From Babylonia areolata (Eukaryota; Mollusca; Gastropoda; Neogastropoda; Buccinidae), in the NCBI RefSeq assembly GCF_041734735.1, contig NC_134878.1, positions 32,376,406 through 32,440,405 on the forward strand: DNA of 64,000 nucleotides, read 5' to 3'. Made by a program: the position numbers and the translations under genes. The first letter of the stretch is position 1; every line of letters begins with the position of its first letter. This document shows positions 24,311-35,004 of the stretch, one piece after another. Under the pieces are notes generated by a model. It was not told the origin of the DNA. It did not search any database and saw nothing but the letters and a program-made list of their open reading frames with translations.

Positions 24311-25875
24311 TACGGGAACTTAAATCCTTTTTTCTTTTTCTTTTTTTTAAATTCATACTCAACCTTAAAAAAGTCCAATGTCAGAGACAAAAACGGGTGA
24401 GCAAACATATAAACAGTAAAAGGAACAAAGAGAAATCCTTCAAATCTTTATCAAAATAGCAATTCAAATACAGTGAAGCACTGAACTTCAGTGGGTGTTT
24501 TAGAATCGAAACTGAGTCCACATCATTATTCTTTATTTATGTTACCAGTATTACGGGTAACAGCCAGATATGAAATACTCAAATAGTACAAACTCAGGAA
24601 AACATGTAAATAGAATTAAATATTCATTTTGTTTTAATGAACATCCCAGACTGCTTTAATACACAAAACCAGCAAAATCACATTCATTTCACCGCCTGCT
24701 TGGGAGTATTTGTGAAAAAACAACAACAAAAAATCAAAACCACACCAACCTTTGGTATTTGTGATACTAATTTCAATAAAAAAGAAAAAAAGGAAAAAAA
24801 AGAAGACTTGAATAAATATAGAACAGTCTGTAATACTTGTGGTGACTGCAATAGTCAAATGACAGCAAGCAGAAAAGCAATTTCAATATAAGATGTGTAA
24901 GGTGGTAAAAAATAGTCACTCATTTTGGCACAGAGGCTTACTGCATTGACATGGCTCAAGCTTCTCTGTGAAAAAAACAACAACAAACAACGACAAAAGC
25001 AACTGTGAAAATTTATGTCCAGCTGAACAAAAACTTCACAGAATATTTCTGATAGTGTTGCATTTGCATACTCTGGAGCTGACAGGGTATTATGACAGTG
25101 ATACATTCTCATAGGATGGCACTTAATTTACCCAGAGGGCAGGCTAGAGAATCAGGTTGAGAAGACACTAGCATTGGTGAAACACTGAAAAGGAAAATTT
25201 TTTTTTTTTACATAACACCCCAAATTCAGTCACATCATAAAACCCAACTTTAAAAGGCTTTGTAAAATACAATCATGACAAATCAGGAAAAGCACCCCAG
25301 ACCAACCATAAAAACAATATTAGAAAAATACACACATCATGTTTTAGATCACAATGAGCAATCACTCATTTATGAAAGATCAAGGGTGATAACATGAAAG
25401 TGTTGATAATGTTAAAGCGAATCAGATTTGAAGGCACACCAAAAGCAGTCACTTTCAAGACACTTCTATAAAAAGATATAAATCAGAGTCCAGTGAAACC
25501 TTAAGAAAAAAAAAACACTTTACAAAGTAACATACAATATCTTATTTTAAACAAGGGGCACATGTAAACATGTTAAGATACTTTATCTTAAACAATATGC
25601 TATCAAGCAATGCTCCCTGATATGCTTGGCAGAATAATGGAACATTATTAGCACATACATTATTGTATCATTTGCAGTTGTGAATAAACAGTACGGATTC
25701 CCAACTGGCAATAAGCAATTTACCACCACCTGCTGAAAAACACACACACCAATCTACTGTCCTGGAACGGCTGGCTTCAAGGAAAATGAGACAACTAACA
25801 AAGTGGCTGGTAATGCACCAATAACAAAATCAGCACCTTGCAACGTGGATAATACGAAATTACAAGGAACTCAAA
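24311..25875. other. non-coding AT-rich DNA
   Basis: A- and T-rich unique-looking sequence with no motif-bearing open frame and no recognised repeat. Confidence 0.5.
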
Positions 25876-26290
25876 ACACTGTCTTAGTTTCAATTTCGGT
25901 TCCTCAACGAGGCGTCACGGCATTTGGACAAATCCATATGTTACACCACATCTGCTAGGCAGATGCCTGACAGCAGCATAACCCAATGTGCTTATCGGGC
26001 CTTGAGTGCATTCATGTATATTTTTGTACCTATCACAGTGGATTTCTTCTTCAGAATTTCGCCAGAGGACTACACGTTTGATGCCATGGGTTCTTTTTTC
26101 AGTGCACCATATGTGTGCTGCATATGGGACCTCAGTTTATCATCTCATCAGAATGACTGGATGCTCAGTTTGATTTTCCAGTCTAACTTGGGAGAAAGGG
26201 TGAGAATGGGAAATGAACCCAGACCCTCAAGGATAACTGTATTGGCAAATGAGAGTCTTATCCATTCTACCACGCTCCTCCTCTATCTTA
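25876..26290 (-). mobile_element. SINE family S3, nearly full length
   Basis: On the reverse strand it starts with a tRNA-like head (GGAGGAGCGTGGTAGAATGG; a B-box-like GGGTTCATTTCCC). It continues with GATGAGATGATAAACTGAGG, TCCCATATGCAGCACACATA, AAAAGAACCCATGGCATC and GGCGAAATTCTG, and ends near GTGACGCCTCGTTGAGGAAC and CCGAAATTGAAAC. The central order equals that of the copy at 5400-5772. It is about 400 bp long and diverged, so not recent. Confidence 0.8.
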
Positions 26291-26497
26291 CCAACAAGAA
26301 AAACAAGAGAGGCAAAGCCTTCGAGACCCACTTATGATATGCACTTTATCCAATAATGGAATCATGAGGAAAAAAACAAAGAGAGAGAAAAAAAATAATT
26401 CAAAATGTGTACTGTATCAAAATATAATTCAGCTTGGAAAAAAGAGGAAGAAAGAAAAGAAAAATCAGAGTGGTATCAATCCATGCACTTTTGGGTC

Positions 26498-26581
26498 AGA
26501 AGCAAGATGACTTGCTAACAGTGCTAAGACACTTCTGAAAGAAGCAAGATGACTTGCTAACAGTGCTAAGACACTTCTGAC
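26498..26581. repeat. two-copy 42-bp direct repeat
   Basis: The unit starting AGAAGCAAGATGACTTGC is repeated exactly at 26498-26539 and 26540-26581, indicating a very recent duplication. Confidence 0.9.
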
Positions 26582-26918
26582 TACTATGCACCAAAATTAA
26601 TATATGAACTTTTGTTTCTTTTAGTGTGACATCTGATTACTGTATTCGAGGTGATAGCACCGCATAAATTTGGTTATTTCTATGTATCTCAATTATTCAT
26701 ACATTCCAGAAACTGGGAAAAGCCCAATTATATATATATATTTTTTTTTAATAAATTTTTTATCCAGAGTCTCAATGAAATAAACCATTCATGAACAGCT
26801 TAATCCAGAGAACTTACTACCTAATATTGGATGACTGTAAAGATTTTTCCCCCCACTATGTTTAATTCAAATTTGGTACTAGCAGACAAAGCACTTAAAG
26901 AAAAAAAGTATTAACCTT

Positions 26919-26953
<35 letters not shown>

Positions 26954-29900
26954 ACCAAACACTGGGTTATAATACAGGCTCATTTTGTTTACACAAGTGA
27001 GTCAAAAAAGGCTGTCATATATCACTGATCAAGTGGATGGGGGTGGGTGGGGTGGGGGGGAGGAAGAGTGCACTGATAAGACTGGAAGTAGTCCAAGAAC
27101 AAAGTCAACAGGAAGAGCAACACAAGCATCAGTGCTGTTTCAAGGACTGGACTGCACAGACATCAGACAGTGAAGAGGACTCTCTGGAATCCCAAACTGC
27201 AGAGAAAATGATTCAAGAGGTAAGACAGCTGGACACATAGTTTATCAAAAACAGTCTAAAGCATAATTATGTGGATTTGTCAACATTATCCTCTGTGTGT
27301 GTGTGCACGCACATGTGCGTGTGTGTACACATATGCATGGGTATGCGTGTGCGTTTATGTGTGTGTATGCATTTGCATGTGTTTATTTGCTTGTAAGTAC
27401 CCTTTACATAAAATTGTACTATCTTGATCTGATCTGGTCTTTCACACTGTCATTTAAAGATATGCAATTCTAGTAAAAGCTCCACAGACAGATCTAATAA
27501 TTATTGTTACAAATCCTCGGAATACCAACTGTTATATAAATAAATCCACAGAACAGATCACAAGCACAGATTATTAGATCACAAGCATTAATAAGAATTC
27601 AAAGCTTTCATACAAATGTAACTGCAGCAATATACTCAACAACTGTACAGCGTTAAGAAGTCTGGATGAAAACTAAACCAGCATACTGAATTTATGAGTA
27701 GAGCATTGCAAAGTTTCTTTCAGAGGCAACTGTATAAGCAGATGAATATTTATCTGCCTTCAATCAGCTACGTTCCCTTCATCTCTCTAATAGTTTTCTA
27801 CAATGCTCCCCCCCCCCCTCCTTCTTTTTTTTTCAAGGTTGAACATATGAATGACTTAGTTGTTATTTCTCTACAACTGTTTTTCTTACACGGTTGATGG
27901 TAATATGTCAGCTAAATGTGAAAACAAAATGGTTTTGAAAGAATTAAGCAAGAAATGGATAACTGTAATTTCTCTGCAGTGTTTTTTCCCCCCTTCTTGA
28001 CATTAAGCCAATTCAATGTGACAAAGGGAAGCATAGCCAGAATGGTATAAGCAGGTCATTTACAGTATGGAATGACTTTCTCCCTCTTTGGTTGACATAT
28101 TGTGCAAAAGCACAAACAAACTCATTTGGAAAATATTCAAGTCTTCTTAAGTATAAGAAAAGGAATACAAATGACACTGACAGCAGCAATGCCACAAACA
28201 TTCATCCATTAATTTCTTTTAACAATGCATTAACATCTTGGAACAATATTAGTAAAAGACATGTGTTTGGGAGTGTAGCTCTTGAAATAACATTCAGCAT
28301 AATCATGTGTCCACTCATCACAAAAGGTCCCTTGAGGAAACAGCCACACAAATGATCTCAAGGGAAACAACTGCTGCATGCTACAATGGTCATGTGTATG
28401 TCTTATTGCTACCCTTTGAAGCAGTCACTGAGACTGAGCTTTTCTTCTTTGCCCCCCCCCCCCCCCCAAAAAAAAAATTCTCTGATTGCTTCCATTTAAA
28501 CCTTTTTGGGTCGCTGCTTATATCACAACAGATGCCAACGTTGTTTGTTTTGTTTTTATATTTTAATGACAACATAGCAGAAATGCACCTACTGAATTGT
28601 AAAACAACATTGAAGCACAACAAGGGTGCTGAAGTCTAAACAAACAAATGTTAGTGAAAGATGAGCTTTTCACTCTTTGGCAAATAGAAATTCAAAGGCA
28701 ATTTCTCTTCTTGAGCATAAAGCAAGATCAGTTTTCTGCAATGCAATTTCACAAATCTGACAACAGGGCCAAAAGGGTTAAAACAAGTTTATCAGTTCTG
28801 ATTTATTTTGAATAAAAAGAAGACATTTTGGGAGGGTGGTGTAAAACATGAACAGCAGACAGTAATAATTTGAAAAAGAAAAACTTGAGTATGCTTTACT
28901 TTATCAGCAAATAACCAACTTATTTCCAAAAAATAATACTGTTTTCTTAAAAAAACTTATCTTTTGTTAAGGACTAGGATGAAAATTACAAATGTATGGA
29001 CTGTTGGGGATACAAACAGTGATTTTAAGACTGAGCATTTCACTGAGTGGTTTTAACTGAAGTTCTGTGTGTTGTTAGAAGGTAAACGCAGTGGTGTCTT
29101 TTTCTCCACCAGCACCCACATATATATATTTTCTACAAGACAGTTTATGTGGTTGACTAGCACTAGTAAGACACAGAAAAAAAGTTAAGTAATTAAAAAC
29201 TGTATTCATATAAAGAAATATGCAACAATGAGAACATCTTCTTGACAGATAACAAATACATAAATATGCTTTCACTGTAAGTTCTTGATTTTTTTTTTTT
29301 TTTTTTTTTTTACAATACACTGTATAAAAAGGCTGTTGAACATGCAGCTTTTAACATATCTCCAATTTAATATAAACAGGCAACTAAAAATGCTGCTTTG
29401 ATTGCCTATAAACAGACAACACCTATCAAATAGTTGTAACATGTACAGACAAAATCCGACAAAAAATAGTCTGAGCAATATCACTGATAGCAAGGCACAC
29501 AGAGAGTAGCTATTTCACAGCTGCAAGGGTGTACAATGGCAGTTTAAAGTATCTAGCATTTTGCCCATATTATACCATATATGCAAGCTTTTTTCTGAAA
29601 TGCCATGTGGCCACTCTAATCTTGGCCATGACCCAGAATTTCAACAGGCTTATATTCTCACCATAGCTAACTGCTGTATCAAATCCAATGAAGATTGGTA
29701 GCAAGACAAATTGCGTGGTTGCAAGACACAATTACATATCATGTCTACAACACTGTTTTATGACTTGAATACTGTTTTGTGATCATCACCTATCGATTCA
29801 ACCTTCAACTTTAACAGAACTCATGCGTAAATTTTAATAAGGTTCGTGCTCATCATCATGGCCAATCACTGTACCAAACTTGAAGCTGAAGATTACAAGT

Positions 29901-30678
29901 ACAAGCAAAACACAAGCTCTTTGATGCCAAACATTGTAAGTTATGTATGCATCAACAGACACATACCAAACCACTATATACTGTATCATGCCCTTTGCTT
30001 TGTTGCAAGTGTAAGGGAAGACAAAAGGGTAAAAAAAAAAAAAGAAGGAAAGAAAGAATGAATGGGAGAGAGAAAGGAAAGAAGAAAGGAATGAATCAAC
30101 CGTAGAAAAAAAAAAATAGAAAAAAAAGAGGAGAAAAAACTGCAACTTAAATGTATAGGATATGAATGCATACTTGTCAATATTTCATTCACTCTGCATA
30201 TTTGAGTCGTCTTTTCATTTGCAGCAGCAGCAGCAGCAGCACCACCATCATCAACAACAACAACAACACACACACACACACACACAGATACACACACACA
30301 CACACATTGCTGCTTTCACACACACTGTATGAAAATGTGCTACACTAACAAAATAACGGGGAGCCAACTACCACCAGAATCACATAAATGTACACACACT
30401 CACACCTGTGATAAGGCCTCAAAACTCCCTGCAAACAAGAAAGCATCACCATGGAAGATAATAACAAAAACTGAGTTTCATTTTCTCCAATCTGCAGTCC
30501 CAACATGCAGAAGCATGTCAATGCATTTGACAGAGTAAAAGCAAATAATAATTCCATATATTATAAATGAAGAAACTCAACAAACTGCCAGAGTGTGGAC
30601 ATACTAATAATGCTCTGTGCCGAAGGACGCAAGAGATTCTTTCAAACTCAAAACTCTAGTCACACCTGTGTACCCTTC
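26582..30678. other. non-coding DNA downstream of the PAQR gene
   Basis: No coding frame with motifs is seen. Simple repeats include (CA)n at 26922-26949, a C run at about 28456-28470, a T run at about 29288-29311, (CAG)n at about 30223-30240 and a (CAA)n/(CA)n patch at about 30250-30306. Part of the right end is probably the 3' UTR of the reverse-strand PAQR gene. I could not place its polyadenylation site. Confidence 0.45.
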
Positions 30679-31063
30679 TCACTGTTCTTTCCTCACGTTC
30701 CCAGCCAACTTTCGCCTGATGACCAGCTGGAAGACAAACACCAAGCCCAGATTGACGATGAGACCAATGACAGCAGCACCGTAGGTACCCAACAGGGTAG
30801 GAGGCACGCTGGCGTAAAGATTCTCCCGGTCAGCAGCGATGTCCTTGTAGATGGCATCCAGCTGCTTGAGGGTGGTCATCATGATGCACAGATGGAAGAT
30901 CTGGTGCCCGTGGCCCACAAAGTCGAAGCAGCCCGGGAAGAGGCGCTGAGGAATGTCGGAGCTGAAGAAGAACCCCCCGCAGATGAACCACAACACCTGC
31001 TGGATGTGGTCGCCCAGGCTGGGCTCCCAGTAGGAGTGGAACAGGTGCAGATACACCTGGTAC
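30679..31063 (-). CDS. PAQR: membrane progestin receptor-like protein (PAQR family), coding exon 2
   Basis: This is the C-terminal exon of a seven-transmembrane PAQR protein, covering residues 238-365. It begins after the acceptor CTGCAG at 31064-31069 and completes a phase-2 codon (AT + G). Visible features are a membrane segment ending at LWFICGGFFFSSDIP, then FDFVGHGHQIFH (residues 284-295). The latter contains the HxxxH pair (H291, H295) expected of the CREST/PAQR zinc site and is identical in its core to vertebrate mPR-beta. A final hydrophobic helix (about 325-353) precedes a basic tail, RRKLAGNVRKEQ, and the stop at 30679-30681. Its first 45 bp are the template of the adjacent 18-copy minisatellite. 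No frame damage is seen. Confidence 0.93.
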
Positions 31064-32345
31064 CTGCAGTCATACAAATACAGGTGCTATTTTTACTGGG
31101 TTGTCAGTAGGAGTGGAACAGGTGCAGATACACCTGGTACCTGCAGTCATACAAATACAGGTGCCTATTTTACTGGGCTGTCAGTAGGAGTGGAACAGGT
31201 GCAGATACATCTAGTACCTGCAGTCATACAAATACAGGTGCTATTTTTACTGGGTTGTCAGCAGGAGTGGAACAGGTGCAGGTACACCTGGTACCTGCAG
31301 TCATACAAATACAGGTGCTACTTTTACTGGGTTGTCAGTAGGAGTGGAACAGGTGCAGATACACCTGGTACCTGCAGTCATACAAGTACATGCTTCTTTT
31401 ACGGGGTATCAGTAGGAGTGGAATAGGTGCAGATACACCTGGTACCTGCAGTCATACAAGTACATGCTACTTTTAAGGGGCATCAGTAGGAGTGGAACAG
31501 GTGCAGGTACACCTGGTACCTGCAGTCATACAAATACAGGTGCTACTTTTACTGGGTTATCAGTAGGAGTGGAACAGGTGCAGGTACACCTGGTACTTGT
31601 CAGGCAAATACAGGTGCTAGTTTTAATGAGCTCTCAGTAAAAGTGGAACAGGTGCAGGTACACCTGGTACCTGCAGTCAGGTAAATACTGGTGCTACTTT
31701 TACAGGGTTATCAGTAAATGTGGAACAGGTGCAGGTACACCTGGTACCTTCAGTCAGGTAAATACAGGTGCTACTTTTACAGGGTTATCAGTAAAAGTGG
31801 AACAGGTGCAGGTACACCTGGTACCTGCAGTCAGGTAAATACTGGTGCTACTTTTACAGGGTTATCAGTAAATGTGGAACAGGTGCAGGTACACCTGGTA
31901 CCTGCAGTCAGGTAAATACTGGTGCTACTTTTACAGGGTTATCAGTAAATGTGGAACAGGTGCAGGTTCACCTGGTACCTTCAGTCAGGTAAATACAGGT
32001 GCTACTTTTACAGGGTTATCAGTAAATGTGGAACAGGTGCAGGTTCACCTGGTACCTGCAGTCAGGTAAATACAGGTGCTACTTTTACAGGGTTATCAGT
32101 AAAAGTGGAACAGGTGCAGGTACACCTGGTACCTGCAGTCAGGTAAATACAGGTGCTACTTTTACAGGGTTATCAGTAAATGTGGAACAGGTGCAGGTTC
32201 ACCTGGTACCTTCAGTCAGGTAAATACAGGTGCTATTTTTACTGGACTCCAAGTAGGAGTGGAACAGGTTCAGGTACATCTGGTACCTGCAGCTGGGTAA
32301 ATACAGATGCTTCTTTTACTGGGCTTCCAATAAGAGTGGAACATG
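31019..32345 (-). repeat. 18-copy ~77-bp minisatellite built from the intron/exon 2 junction
   Basis: Copies of GTGGAACAGGTGCAG start at 31036, 31113, 31190, 31267, 31344, 31419, 31492, 31569, 31643, 31720 and so on every 77 bp to 32335. Spacing is 77 bp, with a few units of 73-75 bp. On the reverse strand each 77-bp unit equals 45 bp of exon 2 (beginning GTACCAGGTGTATCTGCACC) plus the last 32 bp of the intron (ending TTGTATGACTGCAG). The unit nearest the gene is the real junction. Units beyond about 31600 form a second subtype with GGTAAATAC and TTATCAGTAAA. The farthest unit (about 32335) keeps the exon-like codons for HSYWKPS. Confidence 0.95.
31064..31120 (-). promoter_or_regulatory. functional 3' splice site of the PAQR intron
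   Basis: Reverse-strand AG at 31065-31064 precedes exon 2. A good branch-point match, TACTGAC, lies about 40 nt upstream near 31103-31109. The tract between is only weakly pyrimidine-rich (CCCAGTAAAAATAGCACCTG). Every minisatellite unit repeats both the branch-point-like motif and the CTGCAG acceptor, apart from point variants. Confidence 0.8.
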
Positions 32346-33505
32346 TACCAGTATTTTGCTACTGATATAAACATTGCTCCAGTAACTTCAACAGTTCTAT
32401 CCTGTCCAAAATGTAATACCTTCGGTGGTGTGTGTGTGCATGTGCGTGTGCGTGCGTGCGTGCGTGTGTGTGTGCGTGCGTGTGTGTGCGTGCGTGCGTG
32501 TGTGTGTGAGAGAGAGACACTGACACTGACATTACACAGGTTTAATTGTGAAGGCCACCAGCTCATACACAAAGGGGTGGGGGATACAATGGGGCAATTC
32601 GATCGCTCTTCACACACAAACACACACACACACACAAAAAGAAAAAAAGAAAAAAAAAGAAGAAAAAAAAAAGGTGTACTGTACGTGAGTAGCCGATAAC
32701 TGGATGAAAAATACATAGCATGTGAGAGAGAGAGAGAGAGACTGTGAGCATGTGTATGTGTGAAATGAACATGTGAAGTGTAACAAAAGAGGGGAGTTAT
32801 AGAAATTATAGTGGGATTAACTTATAGTTATACAGATAAAAAAAAAAAAAAAAGACTGAAATAAAAGACTGAAATACTTTAAGTCCTCTGATTCTGAGGA
32901 GTCCCCAAAGGACAAAAAAGACATCGCTTAGTTACAATCACACATTAATATGGCTTGAGAGAAGCTTAATACCCTCATGTCAAAGTTATTCATTTCACTG
33001 TCATTCATTTGTTTTTAAAAGCTAAACACCCTGAAAATAACTCATTTCATCTTTTAATCCTTTACTTTTATCTATAACTCCCACCTATCCTCTTTAATTA
33101 TTTTTTTTAGTATTCTTCCAGATTCAGACTATCCTGTTTCATATTCAGCTGGGTGAAAAGAAAGAACTGGAGATAAGAATTCTGGAACAAACTCTGCAAG
33201 GGATGAAATACTTCTTTTCATGTGCTGTGCACACACATTTATTTCTGTGTTTTCTCTTTGTCAACCGGCTGTGTAACAGCTAAAATAATGGAAAACAACC
33301 TTAAAATGGAACACAATCTCATATATCATGGCACCTACATAACAGACGGATTGTTAAGATGTTCCCTTCGTTCTAGAAGCAAATAAATTTAAAATCAAAC
33401 AAGCATTATGGACAAGGAAGAGGCAAACGTGCCATTGACAAGGAAAAAATATCCAGCAGAAAAAGGTAATAACACTCAGGTCTGTCACACACGTCACCTA
33501 CTCAC
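32346..33505 (-). other. remainder of the PAQR intron
   Basis: The intron runs 33505-31064 (2,442 bp). It starts at the strong donor AT|GTGAGT (33505 down) and contains no other exon-like open frame. It includes a GT/GC-rich tract at 32427-32508 and A-rich runs near 32636-32672. Confidence 0.7.
32427..32508 (+). repeat. (GTGC)n/(GT)n microsatellite
   Basis: An irregular alternation of GTGT and GCGT units within the PAQR intron. Confidence 0.85.
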
Positions 33506-34218
33506 ATGATGGGCAAGATGAGCCAGGAATAGATGGCCATACAGGACCCAATCTGCCACAGGCGACGGGTGAAGGGGTACGGGCGGACATAGTACACCTT
33601 GGCTGTGGAACAACACAGACACACCACAGAGCTCAGCAACACACCCACCGGGGCCGCAAAGCGGTGTGGAAATGTGTCGAAGATGTCTTCGTGCATGCAG
33701 TACCAGTAGTGGGCGATGGTGCTTCCCAGGCCCTGGATCCCGATGCCTGCATAGTCCATGAGGAAGCAGGTGTAATGTGCAATCTCTGACCTGCTGCAGA
33801 AGCAGTGTGCTCCGCTGCTGAAGATGTAGAGAATGAACGTGGAGAGGAAGTAGGTCCCAAGGGGCCACATGTAGGGGTCGTTCACCATGTCAAACTCCAT
33901 GGAGAAAACATAGAAACGATAAACAGCAGCAACCAAAGCAATCAAATGTGTCCACACATTCATGCACTCATTGTGAACCTGAAAAACGCTGAACAGGTAA
34001 TAGGACCAGGGCTGGTGAATCTGTCGGAACCCGGTTTCCACATGGGGTTCGTGAAACACCTGAGGTACTGCTGTCTTGGTGACGGTGGGCACCAGACATG
34101 GAAACTCCTGAGCAGTTCTCTTGGCGCTGCTGGCATGGACATGGAGGTTGTTGACGGCAGTTTCTTCAGAGCTGAGCGCACCACTGGTTACCATTGTGAC
34201 CATGTCATTTCTTGCCAT
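33506..34218 (-). CDS. PAQR: membrane progestin receptor-like protein (PAQR family), coding exon 1
   Basis: This exon encodes residues 1-237 plus two bases of codon 238. With exon 2 it gives a 365-residue protein; human mPRs are about 330-355. The start ATG at 34218 has an in-frame TGA six codons upstream, so it is well supported. Conserved blocks are VPQVFHEPHVETGFRQIHQP (51-70), FQVHNECMNVWTH (79-91), the SxxxH motif S134-H138 in a membrane helix, and SEIAHYTCFLMDYAGI (144-159) with D155. With H291 and H295 in exon 2, these complete the set of polar membrane residues typical of the PAQR/CREST superfamily. Vertebrate class II PAQRs bind progestins at the cell surface; a steroid ligand here is inferred. 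The exon ends AT|GTGAGT, phase 2. Confidence 0.95.
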
Positions 34219-34761
34219 CTCTTCATTCTTCTGTCACTAAAGGATGGTATGCTGCATCATGAACCCCCAAACAGTTGACCTTTGTACTGAGTCTGCCGTC
34301 TCTGATTGGAACATACACAGGAAACACACACAAATGTTGAAATTCAAAAAACGAATGCAAAAAAAAAACAAAAAAACATCCATTAACAAATCTCTTGTTC
34401 CATTTTCTGCAAAGCACATATACCTAAAAAAAATATTTAAAAAATTAAAATGTCCTCATCAATCTTCCAAAAAGTAAAGCCAAATGTGATTTATTCAGTT
34501 TACACATTTTGGTACAAAGAACTGTGACATGTTCTGCTTCTATATGCTTGATGGCTAAATGTGCCAATGTCATGGGCACAAATCCAATTTGAGGCATAAA
34601 TTTCTTTTTGTTGTTGTTGTTGTTGTTGTTGTTGTTTGTTTGTTTGTTTCTTGTTATTGTTTAGTTTTTTGCTTCAGCCACCTCTGCTCACAAGCTAATG
34701 GTTAAAACAAGGGCAACACAAACAGGTTTCATCCACTTCACAAAAGTCTTGCTCAAATCTT
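34219..34761. other. non-coding: PAQR 5' side and spacer
   Basis: Probably 5' UTR or upstream intron of the reverse-strand PAQR gene next to 34218, then AT-rich spacer with a (GTT)n tract (about 34610-34640). No TATA box or first exon could be placed. Confidence 0.4.
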
Positions 34762-35004
34762 CTAAATGACACTGCCAGTGTCTGTCTTGAGCCTGGGTTT
34801 CATAATGAAAGGAAGCACATAATACAGTCCAATCACACAGCAAATAACAGATGTGATCCCCAAAGCATCAATTTTATTTTTGCCATGCTCATGAATCATC
34901 ATCTTTTTTTCTAAACGGAAAAAAAAAATTATTGACCGGTGCAGCTGTTCAAGCTTTGTTCTCATGGCGGTCTCAGTTTCAACTTCTTCACTTCCCAGCC
35001 TGAT
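34762..35004 (-). CDS. orphan terminal exon: tail with one membrane span
   Basis: A reverse-strand open stretch of 80 codons and a stop follows a candidate acceptor, TATACACAG (35005-35013). It reads IRLGSEEVETETAMRTKLEQ (acidic, helix-forming), then KKMMIHEHGKNKIDALG. A clear hydrophobic helix, ITSVICCVIGLYYVLPFIM, and a short polar end, KPRLKTDTGSVI, follow. This is the layout of a C-terminally anchored membrane protein. A second acceptor, a long T-run ending CCGTTTAG (34911-34930), would start the exon at 34910 instead. I do not recognise the family and found no upstream exons with confidence. It would belong to a reverse-strand gene lying to the right, upstream of PAQR. Confidence 0.45.
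   Translation of the reverse strand: MRLGSEEVETETAMRTKLEQLHRSIIFFFRLEKKMMIHEHGKNKIDALGITSVICCVIGLYYVLPFIMKPRLKTDTGSVI

Noticed and set aside
26090-26337. Forward open frame starting near 25924
   Set aside because: It is antisense to the full-length S3 SINE at 25876-26290.
31030-32345. Regular ~77-bp direct repeats resembling a CRISPR-like array
   Set aside because: There are no distinct spacers. The whole unit is repeated and is a copy of the adjacent intron/exon junction in a eukaryotic gene.
31190-32365. Series of ~65-codon open frames with YTWYLQSGKYRCYFYR-like peptides
   Set aside because: They are translations of the antisense side of the minisatellite, shifting frame with each 77-bp unit. 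There is no evidence of a protein.
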